DNA of 64,000 nt. Origin: Streptomyces sp. NBC_00091 (GTDB taxonomy: Bacteria; Actinomycetota; Actinomycetes; Streptomycetales; Streptomycetaceae). Where the stretch lies: NCBI RefSeq assembly GCF_026343185.1, contig NZ_JAPEMA010000003.1, positions 443,349 to 507,348 of the forward strand, in the 5' to 3' direction. Positions 14,907-21,989 of this stretch are shown piece by piece (positions within the stretch are counted from its first letter, which is position 1; each line of letters begins with the position of its first letter). Made by a program: the position numbers and the translations under genes. Below the pieces are notes generated by a model, which had not been told where the DNA came from, ran no database searches, and saw only the letters and a list, made by a program, of their open reading frames with translations.

Positions 14907-16211
14907 TCAGGAGTGTCCGCCCACGAACTCCTTGACCGAGGCGATGACGTAGTCGAGCATCTCGTCGGTCAGCGCCGGGTAGACGCCGACCCAGAAGGTC
15001 TGGTCGGTGACGATGTCGCTGTTGGCGAGGTCGCCGACGACGCGGTGGGGCTGGCCGATGTAGGCCGGGTGGCGGGTCAGGTTGCCCGCGAAGAGGCGCC
15101 GCGTACCGATCTTGCGGTCCTCCAGGAAGTTCACGAGGGCGGCCCGGGTGTAGGGCGCGGCGGGGTCCACGGTGATCGCGAACCCGAACCAGCTCGGGTC
15201 GCTGCGCGGGGTGGCCTCGGGCAGGATCAGGTGGGGCACGCCGTCGAGTCCCTCGCGCAGCCGGCGCCAGTTGCGGCGGCGGGCGTCGCAGAACTCGTCG
15301 AGCTTGTCGAGCTGGGTCAGACCGAGAGCCGCCTGGATGTCGGTGGCCTTCAGGTTGTACCCCACGTGCGAGAAGATGTACTTGTGGTCGTAGCCCTCGG
15401 GGAGGGTGCCCATCTGGTAGTCGAAGCGCTTGAGGCACTTGTTGGTCTCGCCCGGCTCGCACCAGCAGTCCCGGCCCCAGTCGCGCAGGGATTCCACGAT
15501 CCGCGCGAGCGCCAGGTTCGAGGTGAGGACGCAGCCGCCCTCGCCCATGGTCAGGTGGTGAGCCGGGTAGAAGCTGACCGTGGTGATGTCGCCGAAGGTG
15601 CCCGTCAGCTGGCCGTCGTAGGTGGAGCCGACCGCGTCGCAGTTGTCCTCGATGAGGAACAGGCCGTGTTCTTCGGCGAGTTGGGCGATCTCGGCGACCT
15701 CGAAGGGGTTGCCGAGGGCGTGCGCGATCATGATCGCGCGGGTCTTGGGGCCGATGGCCGCGGCCACCCGGTCGGCCGTGGTGTTGTAGGTGCCGAGCTC
15801 GACGTCGACGAAGACGGGGACGAGCCCGTTCTGGATGATCGGGTTGACGGTGGTCGGGAAGCCCGCGGCCACCGTGATCACCTCGTCGCCGCGCCGCAGC
15901 CGCCGGTCCTCCAGCAGGTGCGAGGTGAAGGCCGTCATCGCCAGCAGGTTCGCCGAGGAGCCCGAGTTGACCAGGTGCGCCTTGCGCCGCTTCAGCTTGC
16001 GGGCGAAGCGCGACTCGAAGCGGCGCGAGCTGGGTCCCGCGGCGATCCGCATCTCCAGCGCGGCCTCGACGAGCGCGGTGCGGTCGTGCTCGTCGAGGAC
16101 CGCGCCGGCGGGCCAGATCTCGGTGGTGCCGGGGACGAAGGGCCGATCGTCCTGTGCGTCCTGATGGAACTTGGCGGTCTCGTCGAGGATGAGTCCTTTG
16201 TGGACGTTCAT
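14907..16211 (-). CDS. NDP-4-keto-6-deoxyhexose 3-dehydratase (E1/SpnQ type)
   Basis: A 434-residue PMP-dependent enzyme of the DegT/DnrJ/EryC1 superfamily. The segment SFYPAHHLTMGEGG (213-226) has His where sugar aminotransferases have the PLP-binding Lys, the hallmark of the C-3 dehydratases E1, ColD, SpnQ and UrdQ. GSSANLLA (phosphate site) and EDNCDAVGS (Asp pairing with the ring nitrogen) are intact. It removes the C-3 hydroxyl of a dTDP- or CDP-4-keto-6-deoxyhexose. No other deoxysugar or glycosyltransferase gene lies in this window, so its partners must be elsewhere. The product is probably a 3,6-dideoxy or 2,3,6-trideoxy sugar attached to the polyketide. Confidence 0.9.
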   Translation of the reverse strand: MNVHKGLILDETAKFHQDAQDDRPFVPGTTEIWPAGAVLDEHDRTALVEAALEMRIAAGPSSRRFESRFARKLKRRKAHLVNSGSSANLLAMTAFTSHLLEDRRLRRGDEVITVAAGFPTTVNPIIQNGLVPVFVDVELGTYNTTADRVAAAIGPKTRAIMIAHALGNPFEVAEIAQLAEEHGLFLIEDNCDAVGSTYDGQLTGTFGDITTVSFYPAHHLTMGEGGCVLTSNLALARIVESLRDWGRDCWCEPGETNKCLKRFDYQMGTLPEGYDHKYIFSHVGYNLKATDIQAALGLTQLDKLDEFCDARRRNWRRLREGLDGVPHLILPEATPRSDPSWFGFAITVDPAAPYTRAALVNFLEDRKIGTRRLFAGNLTRHPAYIGQPHRVVGDLANSDIVTDQTFWVGVYPALTDEMLDYVIASVKEFVGGHS

Positions 16212-16294
16212 GACGGGGGTCCCTTCCCGGCCCTGACGGCCGAAGGAGCGGTGTGTCGTGGGGGGTTCGAGGTGGAGTGGGGCGGGCCGGGCGG

Positions 16295-16522
16295 CTAGGC
16301 GGAGCGCCGCTCCTGCCAGGTGCGCGGCCCCTGGAAGCCGCCGGCCTGCTGGGGACAGCGCCAGCCCGCCAGGGCCGGCCCGCCGCCGGCGGTACCGCCG
16401 TGCTGGCCCTCGTACGCCGCCGCCCGCGCGAGGACGACGGCGGTCAGGGCCGCCAGCTCCGCGGTGTCGGGGCGTCCCTTCACCACGCGGATGAGTTGGC
16501 CGGGTTCGACTCGCGTCTCCAC
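16295..16522 (-). CDS. Acyl-CoA carboxylase epsilon subunit
   Basis: A 75-residue protein translated from GTG at 16522 with GAGGAG six bases upstream. The core IRVVKGRPDTAELAALTAVV is the signature of AccE/PccE epsilon subunits that join the alpha and beta subunits of actinomycete acyl-CoA carboxylases. The C-terminus (GGPALAGWRCPQQAGG, then WQERRSA) fits the usual short tail. It lies 35 bases after the beta-subunit gene. Confidence 0.87.
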   Translation of the reverse strand: METRVEPGQLIRVVKGRPDTAELAALTAVVLARAAAYEGQHGGTAGGGPALAGWRCPQQAGGFQGPRTWQERRSA

Positions 16523-16557
16523 AGTCTGCTCCTCGTGTCGTGACGTCCCGCCGGGGT

Positions 16558-18120
16558 TCACTGCGGCGGGTTTCCGTGCTTGCGGGCGGGGATGTCGGCG
16601 GCCTTGGCGCGCAGCATCTCCAGGGACCGGATCAGTACCGTGCGGGTCTCGCGCGGATCTATGACGTCGTCCACCAGACCGCGCTCGGCCGCGTAGTACG
16701 GGTGCATCAGCTGGTCCTTGTACTCGGCGATCCGCTGCGCGCGGACGGCCTCGGGGTCCTCGGCGGCGGCGATCTCGCGCCGGAAGACCACGTTGGCCGC
16801 GCCCTCGGCGCCCATCACCGCGATCTCGTTGGTGGGCCAGGCCAGCGCCAGGTCCGCGCCGATCGAGCGGGAGTCCATGACGATGTACGCGCCGCCGTAG
16901 GCCTTGCGCAGGACCAGGGAGATGCGCGGCACGGTCGCGTTGCAGTACGCGTACAGCAGCTTGGCGCCGCGCCGGATGATGCCGTTGTGTTCCTGGTCCA
17001 CGCCCGGCAGGAAGCCGGGTACGTCCACCAGGGTGACCAGCGGGATGTTGAAGGCGTCGCAGAACTGCACGAACCGCGCGCCCTTCTCGGAGGCCTCGAT
17101 GTCGAGGACCCCCGCGCACTTCATCGGGTTGTTCGCGACGACACCGACCACGTGCCCGTCGAGCCGGGCCAGCGCGCAGACCAGGTTGGGCGCCCAGGCC
17201 GGGTGCACCTCGAAGTACTCGCCCTCGTCGACGACCTCCTCGATGACCGCGCGGACGTCGTAGGCCTGCCCGGGCTGCACCGGGACCAGGTCCAGCAGCG
17301 CCTCGCAGCTGCGGTCGGCCGGGTCGCCGGAGTGCTCGACGGGGGCCAGCTCCCGGTTGTTGGCCGGCAGCAGTCCCAACAGGCAGCGGACCTCGGAGAT
17401 GCAGGTCTCCTCGTCGTCGTACGCGAAGTGCGCGACGCCGGAGGTGGCCGAGTGCACGTCCGCGCCGCCGAGGCCGTTCTGGGTGATCTCCTCGCCGGTC
17501 ACCGCCTTGACGACGTCCGGGCCGGTGATGAACATCTGCGAGGTCTCGCGGACCATGAACACGAAGTCCGTCAGGGCCGGGGAGTACGCGGCGCCGCCGG
17601 CGCAGGGGCCCAGCATCACCGAGATCTGCGGGACCACTCCCGAGGCCCGGGTGTTGCGCTGGAAGATCCCGCCGTAGCCGGCCAGCGCCGAGACGCCTTC
17701 CTGGATACGGGCGCCCGCGCCATCGTTGAGGGAGACGAGCGGGGCACCGGCCGAGATGGCCATGTCCATGATCTTGTGGATCTTCGTGGCGTGGGCCTCG
17801 CCCAGGGCGCCGCCGAAGATCCGGAAGTCGTGCGCGTAGACGAAGACCGTACGGCCCTCGACCGTGCCCCAGCCGGTGATCACACCGTCCGTGTGGGGCT
17901 TCTTCGCCTCCAGCCCGAAACCGGTCGCCCGGTGCCGGCGCAGCTGCTCGACCTCGGTGAAGGATCCCTTGTCGAGCAGCAGCGCGATCCGCTCGTGCGC
18001 GGTCAGCTTGCCCTTGGCACGCTGCGCCCCGGTCGCCGCCTCGTCCCCGCTGCGCGCGGCAGCCTTGATCCTGTTGAGCTCTTCGGTCCGGGACCGGAGC
18101 GTGTCGTCCGCTCTGGGCAT
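16558..18120 (-). CDS. Acyl-CoA carboxylase beta subunit (carboxyltransferase)
   Basis: A 520-residue biotin-dependent carboxyltransferase of the AccB/PccB type, which transfers CO2 from biotin to acetyl- or propionyl-CoA. The N-terminal KLTAHERIALLLDKGSF, the GGALGEAHATKI and GAGARIQEG loops in the first crotonase domain, and the VPGFLPGVDQE and KAYGGAYIVM loops in the second are typical, and length is normal. It would supply malonyl-CoA for the polyketide synthase, as in the jadomycin-type clusters. No alpha (biotin carboxylase/carrier) gene is present in the window, so the host's alpha subunit is probably used. Confidence 0.93.
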   Translation of the reverse strand: MPRADDTLRSRTEELNRIKAAARSGDEAATGAQRAKGKLTAHERIALLLDKGSFTEVEQLRRHRATGFGLEAKKPHTDGVITGWGTVEGRTVFVYAHDFRIFGGALGEAHATKIHKIMDMAISAGAPLVSLNDGAGARIQEGVSALAGYGGIFQRNTRASGVVPQISVMLGPCAGGAAYSPALTDFVFMVRETSQMFITGPDVVKAVTGEEITQNGLGGADVHSATSGVAHFAYDDEETCISEVRCLLGLLPANNRELAPVEHSGDPADRSCEALLDLVPVQPGQAYDVRAVIEEVVDEGEYFEVHPAWAPNLVCALARLDGHVVGVVANNPMKCAGVLDIEASEKGARFVQFCDAFNIPLVTLVDVPGFLPGVDQEHNGIIRRGAKLLYAYCNATVPRISLVLRKAYGGAYIVMDSRSIGADLALAWPTNEIAVMGAEGAANVVFRREIAAAEDPEAVRAQRIAEYKDQLMHPYYAAERGLVDDVIDPRETRTVLIRSLEMLRAKAADIPARKHGNPPQ

Positions 18121-18150
18121 GCTTGTTCCACCCTGTCCGTGGGTCGTCGG

Positions 18151-19101
18151 TCAGACCGTGGTGGCGGTGAGCTCGTCCACGGCCAGCGCCAGCCGGTCGG
18201 CCGTGTGCGTGCTGTGGACACGGGCGCCCGGCAGGATCCGCCGGACCAGCCCGCCGAGCACCTTGCCCGGACCCACCTCCACGAACCGGTCGGTGCCCGA
18301 GGCGGCGAGCGTCCCGACCGACTCGGTCCACCGCACCGGGCTGGTGAGCTGGCCGCGCAGGGCGACGACGGCCTCGGCGGCCGTCGTCACCCACCCGCCG
18401 GTGACACCGGAGACCAGCGGCACGGCGGGGTCGCGGAACTCCGTCGCGATCAGCGTCTCGGTGAACTCCGCCTCGGCCTCGCCCAGCAGGCTGGAGTGGA
18501 AGGGGCCGCCGGTGCGCAGCCACGCCACCCGCGCCCCGGCCGCCCGGGCCGCGTCGGTGGCGTGGCCCACCGCCTCGGCCTGGCCGGACACCACGGTCTG
18601 CCGGGGCTCGTTGTCCCCGGCCACCTCGACCACCTGCCCGGTGGCCGCACGGGCCTCGGCGCACATCCGAGCCAGGTCCGTGCGGCGCAGGCCGATGACC
18701 GCGGCCGTGGCGCTGCCGATCCGGTCGCCGACCGTCGCGACGAGTTCGCCGCGCAGCCGGACCAGCCACAGGGCCTCGGTCCACTCCAGGACGCCGGCGG
18801 CCACCAGCGCCGCGTACTCGCCCAGGCTGTGCCCGGCCACCGCGTCGGGCGCGATGCCCTCGCCGCGCAGCACCTCCAGGACGGCCAGGCTCGTCAGGAA
18901 GATCGCCGGCTGCGCCACCGCCGGGTCCTCCAGGTCCCGGGGGGACCCTTCGAGGCAGAGCCGGGCCAGCGGGAATCCGAGCAGGTCGTCGGCGGTGCGG
19001 TAGTGGGAGTCGGCGAGGTCCGGCCGCAGGGCGAGCAACTCCTTGCCCATGCCGGCGCATTCGGAGCCCTGCCCGGGGAAGACGAAGGCGGTGCGGGTCA
19101 T
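18151..19101 (-). CDS. Malonyl-CoA:ACP acyltransferase
   Basis: A 316-residue FabD-type acyltransferase. FVFPGQGSE at the N-terminus, AGHSLGEYAAL (Ser92) and GGPFHSSLL (catalytic His) are complete. It loads malonyl units on ACP. Most type II PKS clusters borrow the fatty-acid FabD; a dedicated copy sits here beside a dedicated PPTase and carboxylase. Only a weak ribosome site precedes the ATG, and the gene begins 23 bases after the PPTase stop. Confidence 0.93.
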   Translation of the reverse strand: MTRTAFVFPGQGSECAGMGKELLALRPDLADSHYRTADDLLGFPLARLCLEGSPRDLEDPAVAQPAIFLTSLAVLEVLRGEGIAPDAVAGHSLGEYAALVAAGVLEWTEALWLVRLRGELVATVGDRIGSATAAVIGLRRTDLARMCAEARAATGQVVEVAGDNEPRQTVVSGQAEAVGHATDAARAAGARVAWLRTGGPFHSSLLGEAEAEFTETLIATEFRDPAVPLVSGVTGGWVTTAAEAVVALRGQLTSPVRWTESVGTLAASGTDRFVEVGPGKVLGGLVRRILPGARVHSTHTADRLALAVDELTATTV

Positions 19102-19124
19102 CCGGTCACGTCCTTACTTGCGGT

Positions 19125-19952
19125 TCAACTGGCGAGGACCGTGTGGTGCGGTCCGGGGGCGGCGGCGCCGCACACGGTGTTGCCTGCGGCCAGCCAGGTG
19201 TCGGGCACCCACCTGACGTCGACCACCTTGGGGGCCGCCCCCGCCACCGCCACTGCGGCGGCGTGGGTGGTGTCGGCGGGAACGCCGACCATGGTCCAGC
19301 CGTCGGGGTGGCGGCCGTGGTCGGTGCCGAGGTAGTCCTCCGCGGGCGAGCGGCTCAACCCTGTCCCAAGCCCCTTGAGAAACGCTTCCTTACGCGTCCA
19401 GATCTGGCCGAACAGCTGCCGGCGCTCCTCGCCGGCCTCGGCCCCGGCGATCTCCAGCTGCTCGTCCGGGTGCAGCGCCTTGGAGCAGATGTCCACCGTC
19501 TCGGCGCCGGGGAGTTTCTCCACGTCAACGCCGAGGGGCACGGTGCCGACGCCCACCATGGCGACGCCCCCGCTGTGCGAGAGCGAGTAGTGCAGCGGCG
19601 GCGGCGGGGGCGACAGGGCGGGACGGCCGTGCGGCTCGCCGCAGCCCGGGCAGGGCTCGCGCATGAAGCGCACGTCCTGGGGCAAGGTGGCCGTGTAACG
19701 TCCGAGCAGCCGGCGCACCGCCACGTGGGCGGCGGCGTACAGCATGCCGTCGGACTGGCGGATGAAGGAGTCGGTGCGCTTGCGCTCCTCCGCGTCGAGT
19801 TCGCCGATCGCGAGCGCCTCGGCGTCCGCCCCGGTGGGACGGCGGATCAGCCACAGGTCGACGCGGTCGGCGGAGAGGGTGAAGTCGGGCCGGTCGAGGT
19901 CCAGGTGGTTGACCACCGGACGAGCGGCCGGCAGCAGGGTCGTCGTCGTCAT
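19125..19952 (-). CDS. Sfp-type 4'-phosphopantetheinyl transferase
   Basis: A 275-residue PPTase with PLGVDVEKL (metal-binding Asp) and IWTRKEAFLKGLGTGL (Lys and Glu of the second motif). Sfp-type enzymes convert apo carrier proteins to holo form. Its ATG overlaps the stop of the small ACP gene (ATGA), so carrier and activator are co-translated. It could serve the three ACPs here and also the carrier domain of BpsA. Length is at the upper end for the family because of a 30-residue N-terminal extension. Confidence 0.93.
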   Translation of the reverse strand: MTTTTLLPAARPVVNHLDLDRPDFTLSADRVDLWLIRRPTGADAEALAIGELDAEERKRTDSFIRQSDGMLYAAAHVAVRRLLGRYTATLPQDVRFMREPCPGCGEPHGRPALSPPPPPLHYSLSHSGGVAMVGVGTVPLGVDVEKLPGAETVDICSKALHPDEQLEIAGAEAGEERRQLFGQIWTRKEAFLKGLGTGLSRSPAEDYLGTDHGRHPDGWTMVGVPADTTHAAAVAVAGAAPKVVDVRWVPDTWLAAGNTVCGAAAPGPHHTVLAS

Positions 19953-20326
19953 GCCGGCACCGCTGCCCCGTGCAGGTGGGCCTCGGGACCGAGCTGGCCG
20001 GCGAGGCAGTCGATGAGTTCCTGGGCGCTGTTGGCGAGCAGCAGCCGCTGGAGGTTCACGTCCACGCCGAGCGTGGCCTCCATCCGGTACTGCAGTTCGA
20101 TACCGGAGATCGAGCCGATGCCCAGGCAGCCCATGGGGCGGCCCGTGGTGTCGACGAGCTGCGGTTCGATGCCGAGGATGCGGCCGAGTTCCTCGCGCAC
20201 GTACTGCTCGAGGATCCGGGTGCGCTCGCGCAGCCCGGCGGTCGCCAGGACCGTCATGTCGGGCCTGGTCATGTGGACCAGGCCGGTGTCTGTCTCGTAT
20301 GTCTGCGACATGTGAAGTGTGTTCAT
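19949..20326 (-). CDS. Discrete acyl carrier protein, atypical
   Basis: A 125-residue protein with a C-terminal carrier domain (about 40-115). LGIGSISGIELQYRM gives the serine for phosphopantetheine in a GSI context in place of the usual DSL, then LGVDVNLQRLLLANSAQELIDCL matches helices 3 and 4. About 35 extra residues precede the domain. The ATG overlaps the exporter stop (ATGA), and its own stop overlaps the PPTase start. A second start (ATG at 20311) is possible. Its partner enzyme is unknown; it may carry a starter or an acyl group for tailoring rather than the main chain. Confidence 0.8.
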   Translation of the reverse strand: MNTLHMSQTYETDTGLVHMTRPDMTVLATAGLRERTRILEQYVREELGRILGIEPQLVDTTGRPMGCLGIGSISGIELQYRMEATLGVDVNLQRLLLANSAQELIDCLAGQLGPEAHLHGAAVPA

Positions 20327-21819
20327 GATGCTTCCCGGGTCGAGGCGGACGGGTGACCCCGTCCGTCCGTGGTCGGAGCCGCCGTGTGGGAGGGGGATAC
20401 GCCGGCGGCTGTTCTCACAGGTGGTGCGGATGGCGCGGGTGGGTCGGGAGGTACTGATGGGTGGAACAGGCCGCCGAGGGCCACGCACGCGCCGGCCAGG
20501 CCGACGGCGGTGACCAGCCAGAGCGCCGGGCCCTGGCCTGCGGCCGCGTACAGGGCGGACGTCAGCGCGGTGGTCAGCGCCGCGCCCAGCTGTACGCAGG
20601 TCTGGTAGAGCCCGCCGGCCGCCGTCTGGAGCGCGGGCGGGACCGTGCCGGTGGCCTGGAGGTGCAGGGCGGTGAAGGCCAGCACGAAGGCGACGCCGAC
20701 GAAGGACATGGCGGGCAGCAGGTCGGTGTAGTCCACCCGGCCGCCCCCGCCGGACGGGTAGAGGGCGTAGCCGAGCGGGGCGGCGGCCGCCCCCGCGGCG
20801 ACGGCCCGCGCGGGGCCCAGCCGGGCGGCGATCCGGCCCGAGTGCAGGGCGCTCAGCGCGAGCGGGGCGCTGGCCGGCAGGAAGGCGAGGGCCGTCTCCC
20901 AGGAACTCCAGCCGGCCCGCCGCAGGTCCAGGGCGGCCACCAGCAGGAAGCCCACGTACGAGCCGTTGAGCGCGGCCGCCCCGAGCGCGGAGCGCAGCAG
21001 CGGCGCGTGCCGCAGCAGTTCGGTGCGCAGCAGCGGGCTCGGCGCGGTGCGTTCGGCCCGTACGAGTACGGCGCCCAGCAGCAGGGCCCCCGCGAGGGCC
21101 GCGGCGGCGCTGCGCCGCTGCCCGGCGGGGCCGGCGAGGGAGGAGAGCGCGTACACGAGGAGCAGGACCGTCCCGGTCAGGGCGAGGCCCGCCACGAGCG
21201 GGTGGCGGCCGAGCCGGGGCCGGGGGCCGCGCGGGGCGGTCCCGTCCGCGGGGATCAGCCGCAGCCCGGCGGCGAGCAGCAGCAGGGCCACGGGCGCCGG
21301 GAAGGCGATGGTCCAGCGCCAGCCGATCCCGGTGAGCAGCCCCGAGAGCAGCAGGCCCGAGCAGAAGCCGGCGGCGCCGAAGAAGGAGTAGACGGACACC
21401 GCGCGGCGGCGCTCGGCGCCCTCGGGGACGGCGGACAGGATGATGGCGAGTCCGGTGGGCGCGGTCAGCGCGACACAGAAACCCTTCACCACGCGGGTGG
21501 CGGTCAGCAGGAGCGCGCTGTCCGTCAGCGCGCCGGCCAGCGAGGCGGCGGCGAAGACCAGCAGCGCCGCGAGGTAGACCCGGCGCCGGCCCAGCCGCTC
21601 GACCAGCCGGCCGCCGAGCAGCAGCAGCCCGCCGAAGCCGGCGGCGAAGCCGCTGACGAGCCACTGGAGCCGGGGCACGGACAGCCCCAGGCCGCTGCCG
21701 ACGGACGGCAGCGCCACCAGGGTCGCGGACACCTCCAGGGCGTCCACCAGCATGTTGGCGGCGAGTACGGACACCAGGGCCCAGCGGGCCCGGGCCCGGC
21801 CGCCGGACGGGATGTTCAT
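20323..21819 (-). CDS. MFS drug exporter (DHA2 type)
   Basis: A 498-residue major facilitator protein with about 14 membrane segments. The first segments contain LVALPSVGSGLGL and LQWLVSGFAAGFGGLLLLGGRLVERLGRR, the pattern of proton-driven DHA2 efflux pumps for antibiotics. A charged Pro-rich cytosolic tail follows residue 455. The start is ambiguous: ATG at 21819, or GTG at 21831 four codons earlier; neither has a strong ribosome site. It is cotranslated with the atypical ACP and probably exports the polyketide. Confidence 0.88.
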   Translation of the reverse strand: MNIPSGGRARARWALVSVLAANMLVDALEVSATLVALPSVGSGLGLSVPRLQWLVSGFAAGFGGLLLLGGRLVERLGRRRVYLAALLVFAAASLAGALTDSALLLTATRVVKGFCVALTAPTGLAIILSAVPEGAERRRAVSVYSFFGAAGFCSGLLLSGLLTGIGWRWTIAFPAPVALLLLAAGLRLIPADGTAPRGPRPRLGRHPLVAGLALTGTVLLLVYALSSLAGPAGQRRSAAAALAGALLLGAVLVRAERTAPSPLLRTELLRHAPLLRSALGAAALNGSYVGFLLVAALDLRRAGWSSWETALAFLPASAPLALSALHSGRIAARLGPARAVAAGAAAAPLGYALYPSGGGGRVDYTDLLPAMSFVGVAFVLAFTALHLQATGTVPPALQTAAGGLYQTCVQLGAALTTALTSALYAAAGQGPALWLVTAVGLAGACVALGGLFHPSVPPDPPAPSAPPVRTAAGVSPSHTAAPTTDGRGHPSASTREAS

Positions 21820-21892
21820 CGGTGTCAGCACGCTCGCGTTTCGGCCGCAGGAGGAGGAGACGGGAGGAGTAGGGGGGAGGAGAGGTGGAAGG

Positions 21893-21932
21893 GGGCGGGC
21901 GGCCCGGGGAGGGATCCCCGGGCCGCCCGCCC
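21893..21932 (-). terminator. Very strong hairpin after the oxygenase-reductase gene
   Basis: A perfect 18-bp GC stem (GGGCGGGCGGCCCGGGGA at 21893-21910 with complement at 21915-21932) around GGGA, in the 170-base gap. It probably ends most transcripts coming from the minimal PKS genes, so the exporter-to-hydrolase genes may need their own promoter or read-through. Confidence 0.78.
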
Positions 21933-21989
21933 GCCGCCGGCGCGGCGCGTGGGATTCGGCGCCGGCGGGGCACGGAGGGCGGCGGCCCC

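Noticed and set aside
14907..16211. Sugar aminotransferase
   Set aside because: The Lys that binds PLP is replaced by His in the YPAHH motif, which marks the 3-dehydratase branch.
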